64,000 nucleotides of DNA, from contig JAVTVY010020589.1 of assembly GCA_036873755.1 (NCBI GenBank), positions 1 to 64,000 on the forward strand, given 5' to 3'. The position numbers and the translations under genes are program-made. The notes under the pieces are model-generated. The model was not told where the DNA came from, ran no database searches, and saw nothing but the letters and a program-made list of their open reading frames with translations. Origin of the DNA: Hanleya hanleyi (taxonomy: Eukaryota; Mollusca; Polyplacophora; Lepidopleurida; Hanleyidae). Positions 34,580 to 48,839 of the stretch are shown in pieces. Every line of letters begins with the position of its first letter. Position 1 is the stretch's first letter.

Positions 34580-34790
34580 AATTACAAGCGTCACATCCGG
34601 CATTCATAATTCAGCCGTCGTCCATTATAGAATATCCGCGTCCATAATCCAAAGACCTATTCCATATTCCATATAACAGTATTAGCACCAAATTCAAAAA
34701 GACAATCATAGTATACTCTTGTTTCCTGCAAGAGAGAAGCGGCCAACAGTTTTCAATGATGCCGGCAAGACATCATGATGTTCCAAAAAT
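34580..34790 (-). repeat. Family-B copy inside segmental copy 1 only
   Basis: Begins AATTACAAGCGTC (the fixed 3' end, reversed) and runs to CCAAAAATT. Segmental copy 2 lacks it near 43988 and has unrelated sequence of about 40 bases instead, so it arrived after the duplication with a small local deletion. Confidence 0.6.
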
Positions 34791-37700
34791 TTATTTGAAA
34801 TAAAGTTATTAAAAGCTCTATATGACACGATATGAATTTGAAGCCCAGGACGTTAGGATGCAATTCAGAGGTTGCAATTAGGGCGCAACAGGCTGGCTGA
34901 GTTGAAGGATTGGGTCGCAATTTTGGGCGCAGCAGCTGTACAAGGTGCATATAGAGCACTAGTACAGCTCACATAAGGCGCTGTGAATTGTAAGGGTTTT
35001 CTACACTTTTAAAAGGGTTACTTCAGTGTAATAACACATTTGTTATAACACATTTGTTATTACACTCCTGGTGGTATGAACTTTGATAGTGCCGGAACTA
35101 CATTTTCTATGCCCGTCTGCAAACGTTTTATTCTGGATATGAACTCATGGAAACAATCTTGCAAATTTAATCCATATCGCAAATATCAGAGATTAACATA
35201 TCTCATTTGCGATAATTTACCCCCAATTAGTCCTTGGCCCTGAACTGATTAACAAGGATAATAGTTTTAATGAGCAAGGATAATAGCTTTGGATACGTAT
35301 CACACATTATACAACTGCTACTGTTTTATAGATTAAATATTTAGGTGAGTGAAGGGACGGGAAGTGGCTGGGCTTTAATAGTGGCGCGCCGTTTGGTGCG
35401 AACACCTCCCTCTCCGAGCCCAAACATCTCCCGGTTATCTCAGGTTTAATGTTCTGGGGGTTTGCTGTGTATCGCCCTAGATGTGTCTTGCGCAGATACT
35501 GTTCCAATCACAGAACCTATTCATATATCATGCAACAAAATAATTATATTTATCTCAGGAGCATTTTCGCGCCAAATCATAGAACGTTTGGAAAAAAGCT
35601 GCGTGAGTGGCTTGTCATTCAGGGATCAACAACACTCAAATGTGAGATGATCTTCGACAAAACACACCAACTTCTCCTTATGGCTCAGGTGCCCACTACG
35701 TAAATCAGATGTTTGTATCTATAACGACATTATCAAGTGACTTCACTAGCTTCCAGACCAATGCAAATCGTATAAACTATCCAGAGTTTGTTTTTGTATG
35801 TCATTCCACTCTGTGACACTACATCATTGGAATTCGGCATATAGCACATATCCTATATAGTTCTAGGTGTAGTTTCCAAGCTGATTTGTACACTGCCCTC
35901 TGTGTAATACAGACGCCAGACCCGACATTCATTAGGTAATAATCGTCTTTTATAGAGGATATCCACGTCAATAAATCGGGTGTCTTTCTTCGTATAACCC
36001 TATTAGGCCCAGATTCGGAGTAGCCATGAAGTCAAACTATACTTAAGGTAAGGCAATGCCTTGCCTGTGGGAAGCGATTAGCAACGCTGCCGGAAAACCA
36101 TGGAGAAGTCTCATATCATTGTGACGTTTGAGACATGCTTGGTAACGCTAATTTCAACATGTTATCGATCCTGCATGTATTGCATCCAACAATATAGAAT
36201 GACTTGCTATGCATTGCGTCTCATTCGTCTGGAGAAGGCTGACATTCAATAATTTTTATTGGATCGTCAGCAAAGATAGGATCCATAGCAGGTTAGACAT
36301 TTGTTAGATCCACAACAGATTACATATTTGACTGATCCACGAGGAGTTACAGTTCGACTTTATACAGTTGTACAATACAGGAGGAGAGTGACTTCAAAAA
36401 TATTAGCGAAAAACATTTTGTAGATCAATATTTCGTCATATATTTATTCATGTCATCATACAGGGCACATACAGTTAGTTGTATGACCTGCAGTGAATTG
36501 TGCAACACATTTAATAATGTTTAACATCAATGACTGTTAAAAATATTGAAATTCATTGGATTCGTTTTATATGAACGCCACAGTACAGGATCGCAATGAG
36601 GGTATTTGTCAGACAGGATAATGGAACTTTTGAGATCACTATACCTGTCACGTGATAAACAGGCTGATGGTGACTGTCATTGAGCATTCGTGCTGTGTAT
36701 CTTGCTATAGACGATCGTCTATCTGGAAATAATGCAGCAGATCATGGCTTACAACTCCCGGATCTCCTAATTGTCTCGACTCTTCAATCATTCTTGTCCA
36801 TCAGACTGTTGTTCCTTTGTCACCAACGATTGAGACAAAGCTGTTTATTATATCCACATTTAACCAACAGTGAATAAATGTAAAGAACAGTTTCAAACTG
36901 TCGACGCACGAATGGCGATCCCTAATCATTGGAAAATTTGGCGACATCTTGCGAGAATCACTTGAGAAAATTCAGGTAGTTGACTTCCTAATCACACCTC
37001 ATCTGTCTAATCTGTAGTTAAAGATTCATTACACAAATCTTCCTCGAGCCTCGATCACCACGGCAGTGACAGAGATGCCATCAACGAGTCAGACCTGATG
37101 AGCACCCAAATGTGCGTAGAATACCACTGCGAGACCAATTTGCGAAATTCACGAAAGTGACCATTTGTCGTAGACGTCTGTTAACAACCCGCCCGCGGCA
37201 CCATACCACCCCCTCCCAGACTTTGGAAACAAAATCCTGGAGAAAAGATAATAATTTCGGTCACCAATTCGATCTTGGATGTGAATGGGTTAGCTACAGG
37301 TTTTTTCCGCACATCTTGTTCGACACTGGTTCTCTGTCGAATTTAGCGATTTGAACTGCACAAATATCGACTTATACACTCTTAAATGTGTTAGGGGCCG
37401 TGTGGATACTGGATACAGCTGCAATAAAAGCGCGGCTGAGATACTAAGGATACGTCCGAGAATCCACCGTATTCTTGGGCCTAAATGTGGGGTGCTTAGG
37501 GAAGCTTTCCTGTGGAGTCATATGGTTGCTTTTTAGTCGCCAGAAGTCGTAAATTTTTCCCACCTCTTCCATATCGATCCAATTTATACAAATTCTATAA
37601 CGTTTACAAACAGTGACTTTTATGAATGTCGAATACGAGCGTCTAGTCCGTCATACATTATTCAGCCGTCGTCCATTAAAGAATTTCCGCGTCCATAATC

Positions 37701-39099
37701 CAAAGACCTAATTCATATAATAAGCTTAGCACCAAATTAAAAGGATATTAGTATACATAAAACTAGACTAATTTCCTGCTAGACAGAAGTAGCGAATCCA
37801 CAGTACAGGATCGGAAGGAGAGTTTTTGTGAAACCGGACAAGGGAACTTCTGGAGACAAGACCTGCCATGTAGCTAGTGGTAGACAGGTTGTGTGGAGGG
37901 ATGAGAATGAGCGATCGTGCTGTAAATCTCGTGCTCGGAGATCGTCTTTCTGGAAATAATGCAACAGACCATGGCTTATCACTCCCGAATGTTTCAATTT
38001 ATCTCTTATGTTCAATTATTCTTGTCCATTCGACTGTTCCATTGTCGCCAACGATTGAGGCAAATCTGTCCATTATAATCCCATTTTTAGACATAACAAA
38101 CAGAATAGCCATGTAAAAAATATCGAGGAAAACTTCAAAATATCGACACACGAAAAGAGTTCCCAAATCAGTGGTTAACGGGTACGCAACAGGATACTTA
38201 CTTTTTTAGGTAACATTTCGGGAGTCATGAGAGAGTATATCAATCAACACAGAAAATGTCGGACAGTCGAGTTCCTAATCCCGCCTCATATGTCATATTT
38301 GCAGTATTGGACCACACAGAGATCTTTTAACGACAAGCATTGTAACTAATTAGACGCGATGAACACCCACATCTGTGCAGGAAATCGTGCCACCCTGGCG
38401 TAGTCTTGATCCTCTGTGAGAAAATATTTGGCATAGATATCAGCTAAATAGCTCGTCTGCGGAATGATAACAAAACCTACACAATTTGGACAGAAAATCC
38501 TGGAAAAACTAACAATATCGGGGGTCAATTTACCGTTGGGTGTGAATGTACTGAGCTTTTCTATGCAGCTGTTTCTGTTCATCTAACATGGATTTTATTT
38601 CCTGTACGCATCACTCGCCAATCGTGGGACACTGCGAATCGATTTTATTCGAATCGTACGTAGAGATCATTATCGCCATTTCAAGAATTGCATGCTTATT
38701 CTTTGCTTCTTTTAGTCTGATTTTCGTGTATATTTCAGAAAGCATAAATTATAAAAGTCCTATCAAAAAGTGTATTACAATGCGTAGACAACCGATGCCC
38801 TATAACTCCGTGAACATGTATTCGTGCGCTATTATTGATATCATCACTGCTGTGACGTCGTCAAAAAAAAAATTGTATCACCGTTTTCACACTACTATTC
38901 ATTATCTCGCTTTCTCACCAAAGAGTATGTAATAAACGTATATACAGTCTCGGCCAAAATGGTTGGCGCATTTGAAACATTGACAAAACATTGTAGTTCT
39001 GGCGAATCAGACTGATTCTTGAGTATTTCTTTCGACGGTACGTGAATCTCCGAAGGATCACACATTTCCCGAGCTTTGGTCAGGTGAACTATCATTAAT

Positions 39100-40445
39100 C
39101 TATGCAAATTGCTGGGAACGTCAATGCGAAAAAAAAACATTCTCCCCATTGAAATAGTGAAGCTGGTACTTCGCAGAATTAAACTATCACTGCAATATAT
39201 CACAAAATTGAGATCAAATCACTCGAATCCTGCATATAACTGTGTTTTCAACCCTCAGTACGTTGATTTCTATTTGAAGAAACCCTCCATTATTCCGCCT
39301 CTTGGAATTCGTATGAAACCACACATTGTAGCAGCTTAGTCAAACTTTACCTAACAAGCTCTTACCAATTCCACCATGGCAGTTAGCTAAACCAGAAGTA
39401 GATAATACACTAAAGAAATATAAAAAGGCAGACACGAGTCAGCTCGTGTATGGACAAGAATTTGGTCTGCTGAGAGAAAAATACAGATCGCATCAGGTTA
39501 TCATTACAGGTGGTTCTAATGATGGTGAGAGAGTAGCATGTGCTAATATCTTCAGTTCCAAAACTAAAACCTGTCGACTACCAGGTATGTGTTGTAATTC
39601 GATATTCACTGCAGAAGCAAAAGCTATATTTTCGGCTTTGGAACATATTGGGTCCACTAAAAGGAAAAAATATGTCTTATTCTCAGATTCACTGTCATGC
39701 CTTCAAGCCATTAAAATTGGAACTTCAACTCATCCCACCATCTTGAATATTCTACAGTTATATGACTGTAGATTTGATCAACAGATTGATATTGTGTTTT
39801 GCTGGTTGCCCAGTCACGTTGGCATCAAAGTTAATACTGAGGCTGATAAAATGGCTAAGGCAACCCTAGATAATGAGGTTGATCCTGCAGGAATCCCATA
39901 TAGCGATTTCAGATCCTCTATCCGCACTTATGTGAGAAAGCTGTTTCAATCTTTATGGGATGCTGTGAATAAAAACAAACTTCATGAGTTCAAAAAAAAA
40001 CTGTAGGCTATACTCATCTGAACAACCAGAAACGTTTCGATCAAGCCATGATCAGGCGATGTAGAATCGGCCATACACGATTAACTCACGAACATTTACT
40101 AAAAAAAAGAGCCAGTCCCAAGGTGTATTCCATGCCACGAAGATCTCACAGTGAAACATATTCTTATCGACTGTATAGATTTTAAGATTGTAAAAGATAA
40201 TTTTTTATTGAGCAACTACTTTAGAAGATCTTTTTGGTCGGGTGAAAGAAGACTGTGTCTTGGGTTATTTGAGAGAAATCTGTTTGTTGCATAAGTTCTA
40301 ATGTCTGTGTGTTTTAATGTGTTGGATTACTAAGTTATTAACTTGAATACTTAGAATTTTGTTTGATCGTCGATATATAGCTGAAATGTTGCAGAACGCG
40401 ACGTTAAACGTTAATTCTCTCCCTCTCTCTCTCTTTCTCTCGCTC
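39100..40445 (+). pseudogene. LINE 3' fragment with RNase H domain, copy 2
   Basis: Post-RT segment (KLRSNHSNPAYNCVF, PPLGIRMKPH) then an open RNase H frame from a GTG at 39446 to 40006 (186 codons, no ATG start). It has FTAEAKAIFSALEHI (E57), FSDSLSCLQAI (D81), FCWLPSHVGI and TEADKMAKA (D134). The first catalytic Asp is replaced: TGGS at 21-24 where TDGS is expected. An added A in the run near 39995 ends the frame. The 3' tail is GCGACGTTAAAC plus TC repeats. Probably of the I/Nimb-like group with a C-terminal RNase H. Confidence 0.7.
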
Positions 40446-40842
40446 TCGCTGGTACGTATTTTGAATTCTAAAAAATCGCGATCAAATCGTTGTTATTTAC
40501 TGTTCCTTGGTATACTGGCTTTCAGACTTGAGCATCACTTGTTGGTCTAAAGCGCCATGTTATGCCTGTCGCGAGGTTTTGTAATCCATAAAGCCCATGT
40601 CTCGTTCTCTCTCAGAAGCAGCTTTAGATTGCTTCATGAGAATAATGTGAACGTTCCTTGAGATAAATGAACGGTCCTGCTGCTCGGATATGTGTCTAAT
40701 GTAACCCAACATCGTCGCTGTTGACGTCTCCTGTCGAGAATTAACATTCGCTGGCAGCTGGTCGGCTGTTTCAGAATGTTGTTGTCGTCGAGCTCAAATT
40801 TTAATTCTTCTCCAAAGTGAGATACGAAGGTTTAAGCTTAAG

Positions 40843-42260
40843 GATACTGAGCCCTCCTGCAGACACATTTACACACCCTCAAGAATTTGTCTTAATACAG
40901 ATAATAGTATACCTTATAGCTGAGGTAATGTATATATTTGTTGAAAGCGCATTTCTCAAGGATTCCAAATATATAAATGTGTTCACTGTAAATCTGAAGC
41001 TTGTGAAGATATTTGAATTTGAAATATTTGAAATTTGAAATGAGCGTTCTTTTTTAAAGGGCTATTTTTAAAAAAATATTCAACTTATAGTAACTTACCA
41101 TCATTTTCTGTAGAAAACAACTCCAACAGGAAATCTGTGTCTCAGTTTTGTCAATGTTGATCTAGTTCTTATTCTATTGGCATTTAATTCAACTTCAAAG
41201 TTCAAAATTGTGAGTTGCTCAAGTTTGTAAAGAAACATTCCGTTAAATGGCAATAGAATTAGAACTATGCCAAAATTGATAAAACTGAGACACGGATTTC
41301 TTGTTGGAGTTGTCTTCTACAGGAAGTGATGATGTAAAGTTACGATAAGTTGAATACTTTTTTTTAAAAATAGCATTTAAAAAATTAAAATTAAATTTTA
41401 AATTAATTTTTTTTAAATTCGAATATCTTCACGACATACAGGTTTACAGTGAACAGGTTTGTCTTTGTCTTCCTTAAGAAATGCGCTTTCAACAAATATA
41501 TGCATTACCATAGCTATGAGGCATACTTTTAGCTTGATAAAGACAAATTCTAGAGGGTGCGCAAAAGTGTGTGCAAGAGGGCTCAGTCACAGTGACTTTG
41601 GTAGCAGGGGGTGTCTTCGTCGATGTTGTTGTTGTTGTGATTATATAATTTATTTGTTTTTTCAAGAATATAATTATTTCCCACCTTTTCATACACCACA
41701 ATGACAGTGGATATCATAAAAATGCTTTCTATGCGACCTACATCGATCTACATACCCCTCCTCTACCAGATCTCCATCTAAATATCAAGTGTGGAAACCC
41801 CAATGTTAAAGAATTCGCCACGAATTCCGGTACACAATACATTCTCCTAGCTGGTTTCCAGTAACGGATAAGGCATCGAGCGGGGCGTGGAGATCGAACC
41901 CGAACGGATTCGAATGCAGGAGAACTTACCTCATGGCATTCTCCACGCCCGTTGAGTTTTCACCATAGTCCACGCCTGTTGGTTGTCTGCAGACACCCGA
42001 ATTCCCCCGTGTACCGGGATTCGTGGCGAAAGTCGGTATACGGCTTTAACATTGGAGTTTCCATACTTGATATTTAGATGGAGATCTAGTAGAGGAGGGG
42101 TATGTAGATCGATGTAGGTCGTATAGAAAGCATTTTTATGAAATCCACTGCCATTGTGGTGTATGAAAAGGTGGGAAATAATTATATTCTTGAAAGAAAA
42201 TTATATGATCACAACAACAACATTGACGAAGACACCCCCTGTTACCCAAGTCACTGTGAG
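40843..42260. repeat. Foldback elements 1 and 2, segmental copy 2
   Basis: Arms at about 40843-41190 with 41240-41590, and about 41596-41835 with 42040-42260. Same order and spacing as copy 1. Confidence 0.75.
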
Positions 42261-45200
42261 CTCAGTATCCTTAGCATATTGAGCCATGAAGGCGAAGAAT
42301 CCACCATAAACACGAAATACTGTTGCCATTAGAGTTGGTTGATTCAAAGTGCCGATCGCAATGCAGTTATTCTGATTATTTAATCAACAAAATGTCTCTA
42401 GGGCGCGTTTCAGGAATGCATACACTTTTTTGGCGCTCGGACTGCGTTTGAGGACTAGTATGCAAGGCAGAAAATTAATGTAGCTGCACGTCAGAGACGC
42501 ATGTTGAGAGATTTCCTTATATTCATTATGTAAAAACTATAACACATCATCCAAGATCCTAAGATATTAAGTCCATGAAACCCTTATGGGCGGCGATGGA
42601 TCGTGCATTTGTGGCAAAGAGTATTCATCCGATACATTTGAAGTGATTGGAAACTGCGTTTCTTATAAAAATTGACGATAGCCCGATATCTTTGCAACAT
42701 TAACATTGGGAGTAGCATACCATGGCGTTCTACATCAATAAGTGAAGTTCGACGTGGAAAAGCAGAATACAAAGGAATATCGACCGACTATAACGTAGCT
42801 GCAAGCATTGCTGTAATTCGAAAAGTTTTCCATTGATATTATGTTTGGAAAATAATTCGCTTTTTATTCGCATTGACGTTCTCGTGAATTAGCATAGATT
42901 AATGTTAGTTCATCTGAAATGGTACAATATTTGAACTCCAATACAGGTATGTCGACCAAAGCTCAAGAATATTGGTAATTCTTCCTATATTCAATAACCG
43001 TCGAACTATATACTCAGGAATCAACCCGATTCGACAGAACAACATTGTTCTATCGAAGCTTCGATTCGTCCATCAATGTATTAACCATTATGGCAGAGAA
43101 TGTATCGGTAGCCACAAAGTAGATTCTCGCCAGGTGAGCCGATTAAAACCGTCAACTTGTATACTCATTAGACGTTGCACCTTGAGGTTTAGAAATTGGA
43201 ATGCGAAAAACTACTATCAACTGATGCATAATTCAAAGTGCATCTCTCTTCGGAAATAAGATTCAACTTTTGTGATATAAATCCAAAATGACGAACAAGA
43301 GATAAGATGTCAAGGAAATGCAGTCCTCAATGATGTATGATACAAACAGAAAAAAGCCAACGACATAAAGGCGTCCTTCCTGTCGAATTCAATACATGTA
43401 ATAAATAAAATAGGAAAGTCACTTCTTTCAGATCACGGCCAGATTTTCGGGCATTACATCATTGGGCCTGACGAAACTAATAATGTGTTAGCGAGAAATT
43501 CAACGCCTATGGAGCCGAATAGGCAAATGACTCCATTATCTAGAGAGCTGCTCTCAACGATTCCGGAAGATGCTGATTTCTATTATATCGCCTGTTAGCC
43601 AGGTTTTATCAAAACATGTGTCGATAGTCAATCGGATGTTTTTGCTCACTCTTTCTTGAGTTATTGTCTTCAAATTTCTTCCACATACTTCTGAAATACT
43701 TTGCACTACTTTCTATCTGAAACTCGAGACAAAACACTCACCAAGATCCTGCTGAATGAGCATGAAATCTTCAAGTTTAAAATGTTTTTCTTGAAAACCA
43801 TCATATCTGCCTCTCTTTTGATAAAGTCAGCCACTAAGATAAAGGTCATGTGACAATTTTGACTAATCAGATACCGTGTCTTGTGCAGAAAATAAGGCGC
43901 AAATAGGGCGCAGTTGTGGCGCAATTAGGGCGCACGCTCAGAATAGTATTAGCATGAATAATGGTACGGCGCACTTGGGCCGCAGGTAAGGCGCAGTCAT
44001 CTTTTTTAAACAAAGCAAGAGTTTTGATTGAAATAGAGTTATTATTAGCTCTATATGACACGTTATGAATTTGAAGCCCAGGACGTTAGGATGCAATTCA
44101 GAGGTTGCAATTAGGGCGCAACAGGCTGGCTGAATTGGAGGATTGGGGCGCAAATTTGGGCGCAGCAGCTGTACAAGGCGCATATAGGGCAATAGTACAG
44201 CTCACATAAGGCGCGAGTTGTTAGCATTCTACTTTCTGAACCTGTAGATGACTAGCCTGTTGAACTCCATGTCAGTTTAACTGATCTGACGATCGAGAAT
44301 CAAAAACATGAACATCACAAACTGTTGATGGGTCCACCTGACAAGAAACTAGCTTGTGTCTAATGATATATACTTTTATTATTTATACAGCTGTGAATTG
44401 TAAGGGTTTTCTACACTTTTAAAAGTGTTACTTCAGTGTAATAACACATTTGTTATTACACTCCTGGTGGGTATGAACTTTGATAGTGCCGGAACTACAT
44501 TTTCTATGCCCGTCTGCAAACGTTTTATTCTGGATATGAACTCATGGAAACAATCTTGCAAATTTAATCCATATCGCAAATATCAGGGATTGCCATATCT
44601 CATTTGAGATAATTTACCCTCAATTAGTCCTTGGCCCTGAACTGATTAACAAGGATAATAGTTTTGATGAGCAAGGATAATAGCTTTGGATACGTTTCAC
44701 ACCTTATACAATTGCTACTGTTTTGTAGATTAAATATTTAGGTGGGTGGAGGGACGGGAAGTGGCTGGGCTTTAATAGTGGCGCGCCGTTTGGTGCGAAC
44801 GACCCCCTCTCCGAGCCCAAACATCTCACTGTTATCTCAGGTTTAATGTTCTGGGGGTTTGCTGTGTATCGCCCTAGATGTGTCTTGCTCAGATACTGTT
44901 CCAATCACAGAACCTATTCATATATCATGCAACAAAATAATTATATTTATCTCAGGAGCATTTTCGCGCCAAATCATAGAACGTTTGGAAAAAAGTTGCG
45001 TGAGTGGCTTGTCATTCAGGGATCAACAACACCCAAATGTGAGATGATCTTCGACAAAACACACCAACTTCTCCTTATGGCTCAGGTGCGCATTACGTAA
45101 ATCAGATGTTTGTATCTATAACGACATTGTCAAGTGACTTCGCTAGCTTCCAGACAAATGCAAGTCGTATAACTATCCACAGTTTTTGTTTTTGTATTTC

Positions 45201-46748
45201 ACTCCACTCTGTGACACAACATCATTGGAAATCAGCATATAGCATATCCTATATAGTTCTAGGTATAGTTTCCAAGCTGATTTGTACACTGCCCCCTGTG
45301 TAATACAGACGCCAGATCCGACGTTCATTAGGTAACAATCGTCTTTTATAGAGGATATCCTCGTCAATATATCCGATGTCTTTTTTCGTATAACCCTATT
45401 AGCGTCAGATTCGGAATAGTCATAAAATCAAACTATACTAAAGGTAAGGTACTGCCTTGCTTGTGGGAAGCGATTGGCAAAGCCGCCGGAAAACCATGAA
45501 GAAGTCTCATACCATTGTGACGTTTGAGATATGCTTGGTAACGCCAATTTCAACATGTTGTCGATCCTGCATGTGTTGCATGCAATACTATAGAATGACT
45601 TGCTATGCATTGTATCTCATTCGTCTGGAGAAGGCTGACATTCAATAATCTTTATTGAGTCGTCAGCAAAGATAGGATCCATAGCAGGTTAGACATTTGT
45701 TCGATCCACAACAAATATATATTTGACTGATCCACGAGGAGTAAAAGTTCGACATTATACAGTTGTATAGTAGGAAAGTGACTCAAAAAATATTAGCGAA
45801 AAGCGTTTTGTATATCAATATTTCGTCATATATTTATTCATGTCATCATACAGGTCACATACAGTTGTATGACCTGCAGTGAATTTGTGCAACACATTTA
45901 ATAATGCTGACGACCATGCAATGACTGTTAAAATATTGAACTTGATTGAATTCCTTTTATATGAACGTCACAGTGCAGGATCGCAATGGGGATGTTTGTC
46001 AGATAGGATAATGGAACTTTGAGATCACTATACCTGTCACGTGATAAACAGGCTGATGGTAACTGTCATTAAGCACTCTTACTGTGTATCTTGCTACAGA
46101 CGATCGCCTTTCTGGAAATAATGCAACAGATCATGGCTTACAACTCTCGGATCTCCTAATTTGTCTCGACTCTTCAATCAGTCTTTTCCACCAGACTGTT
46201 CCTTTGTCCACATTTAACCAACAGTGAATAAATGTTAAGAAGAGTTTCAAACTGTCGACGCACGAATGGCGATCCCTAGTCAGTGGGAAAATTTGGCGAC
46301 ATCTTGCAAGAATCACTTGAGAAAAGTCAGGTAGTTGACTTCCTAATCACACCTCATCTGTCTAATGTGTAGTTAAAGATTCATTACACAAATCTTCCTC
46401 GAGCCGGTATTGACAGAGAAACGGATGATCACCACGGCAGAGACAGAGATACCATCAACGATTCAGATCTGATGAGCACCCAAATGTGTGTAGAATACCA
46501 CTTCCAGACCAATTTGCGAAATTCACGAAAGTGACCATTTGTCGTAGACATATGTTAACAACCCGCCCGCGGCACCCTCCCAGACTTTGGAAACAAAATC
46601 CTGGAGAAAAGATAATAATTTCGGTCACCAATTCGATCTTGGATGTGAATGGGTTAGCTACAGGTTTCTCCGCACATCTGGTTCGACACTGGTTCACTGT
46701 CGAATTAAGCGATTTGAACTGGACAAATATCGACATAAACACTCTTAA

Positions 46749-47576
46749 ATTATTCAGGGACATTTCCTGAATTCCAGAGATTTTCAGGGAGAAATAAGCC
46801 CTGAATTTCATGAATTATTCCCTGGATTCACGGTGGTGAATGCCCTGAGATTCAGAAAATTGTCCTTTATTTCAGGCAGAAATCCCTGAAAATGAATTGA
46901 GTTGAATGGCCTGAACTTTCAGAAATAATTCTGGAATATCTTTTAAAAGTGGTATGCACCAGTTATTACCAACTATTTACAAAGAGTGTCAATTACCCAC
47001 AGACAAATATGCTGACTGCACAAAAAGTGACCTCTGTGATGATCTGTATCCCAGCCATCCTTTGACTGAATGGGCAATGAGGTGTGGAAGGCGACCATCA
47101 ATTGTCGTCCTTTCAATGACATATTGTTTTCATTTACTCAACTGGAAAACGATTGGTTGGTAATTAATAGCGAGAATACACATAATAAAATGAAAAAAGC
47201 GATGTCTCATCTCGAGATCTGTTTTGTCAGTTTTCTTTTTTAGCTCTTTTTAGCACGACCAATCTGTCAGTGTGTTGCCAATCGTGAGGCGATCGTTTTT
47301 GCTGAAGCTCGAGGAAATCGTGATGCCGGATGATACATGACACAAAGTCAGTTTTTTTCAATGTACTCTTCTACATCATATACATTATATAGTTCCGCAA
47401 GCAGAGATCTACGGTTGAGATGTTTAGCAGTATAATCTTGATCATGATGCACTTTGCATGTCCATACTGTATATTACGCGCACGAGAATAACTATGAGCT
47501 TGTCATTGTTGTGATCCAATGTGAGCGCGCCTGGTTCTCGAATGAACCGTCGTATTATAATGAGTTTCATTCATAA
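46749..47576. other. Gene-free stretch with a CCCTGAA-rich repeat
   Basis: From 46750 to 46935 the motif CCTGAA or TTCAGG recurs on both strands at least ten times (TTTCAGGGAGAAATAAGCCC and similar), a degenerate inverted and direct repeat. A 69-codon frame at 46954-47163 is protein-like but unrecognised (TIYKECQLPTDKYADC, HPLTEWAMRCGRRP). Confidence 0.4.
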
Positions 47577-47989
47577 CCCTTACTGTCCAGAAGTGTCACA
47601 CTTCATGTGAAGTGTGCCTAGAAGTGCCTCTAAAGAGTACACTGAAAAGGCACTTCAACAACAGAGAAAAATACTGGCACACTTCATAGGTACTTCATTA
47701 GAAAAAGGCAGTAGCAAGGACTCCTCAAAGACACTTCATGGACTTTGTCAATTTCATAGCAAAAAATGATGGACTTCAGAGACACTTCTGAGACTTGGTT
47801 TTTGTTCGGCATAATCCAAGGTACTCCTCAAAGACACTTCATAGACTTTGTCAGTTCAGCAAAACTTGGGGGACTTCAGGGACACCTCTGAGACTTAGTT
47901 ATTGTTCGGCATAATCTAAGGTACTCCTCAGAGACACTTCTTGGACTTTGTCAGTTTTATAGCATAACTTGGGGGACTTCCTCTTACAA

Positions 47990-48215
47990 AAAATATCTAA
48001 TAGGATCCTATAAGATTTTGAAAAATCCTATAAGATTCCAAAAAATCATATAAGATTCTAAAATATCCTATAAGATTCTGAAAAAAATCATAAAAGATTT
48101 AAAAAATCCTATAAGATTCTGAAAAATCCTATAAGATTCTAAGAATCCTGACTAATCCTATAAGATTCTAAAAAATCCTATAAGATTCTGAAAAATCCTA
48201 TAAGATTCAACCCAA
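47990..48215. repeat. ATCCTATAAGATT tandem repeat inside the transposon
   Basis: About ten imperfect units of 17-20 bases built on AATCCTATAAGATTCTG. Confidence 0.85.
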
Positions 48216-48839
48216 TAGGATTTCTAGATTATTGGAATTTTCCCACAAACTGTTACAGTAACATAACATTATAAATTAGAACTACATGTATACAAGTTTC
48301 AATGATATTAATTAGCTCTGGGAATATCCCAGCTTAAAGTTGGCTGATTAGATTTCACTCAGTCACATCAAATCTCATTTCAATGAAACCACTAAATATC
48401 AGATTTGTACTTCACAGTTCAAAATAGCTGCAACTGTGTAAAATATTCACATGTGATTACCGACATATTACTCGGAACTGTGAACACTTCTATTTGAATA
48501 AAATAAAGATATTAATAATATCAGTCTCTCACATATTAGTGTTATCAAAACAGTATCATATTAGATGAGAAATTTTGTTGAATTCAGATTTTATAATCAT
48601 TCCAAATCCATGATTTTATAGTAAAATATTGGACAAAATGGGAAAATATTTTTAGAAGAATATCAGTTCTAACATAACATAATGTCAGCAACGAAAATGC
48701 CCATTAAAGAATACTTTATATTATCCTCTTCATTATTATCACTTGTTTAAATATAATATAAATATAATTTCTGTTTCTGATAGTCTTTTCCCTCTTAACT
48801 GTCTTGTCAAAATGGATGGAGTTATCTGCCCTTCAAAAT

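Larger units (their letters stand above)
28440..37390. repeat. Segmental duplication, copy 1
   Basis: Colinear with 37391-46748. Matching landmarks are 29007/37877, 31505/40359, 33727/42584, 35307/44704 and 37112/46486. Differences are scattered point changes plus a few large indels. Contents: family-B and family-A pieces, a LINE fragment and two foldback elements. Confidence 0.85.
37391..46748. repeat. Segmental duplication, copy 2
   Basis: Second tandem copy. Relative to copy 1 it has about 540 extra bases at 43018-43557 and about 180 extra bases near 44216-44393. It contains the better-preserved LINE RNase H fragment and the same two foldbacks (about 40843-41590 and 41596-42260). Confidence 0.85.

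Noticed and set aside
38895..39203. 102-codon minus-strand frame near the LINE fragment
   Set aside because: It runs antisense into LINE coding sequence, resembles no family, and is broken in the paired segmental copy.
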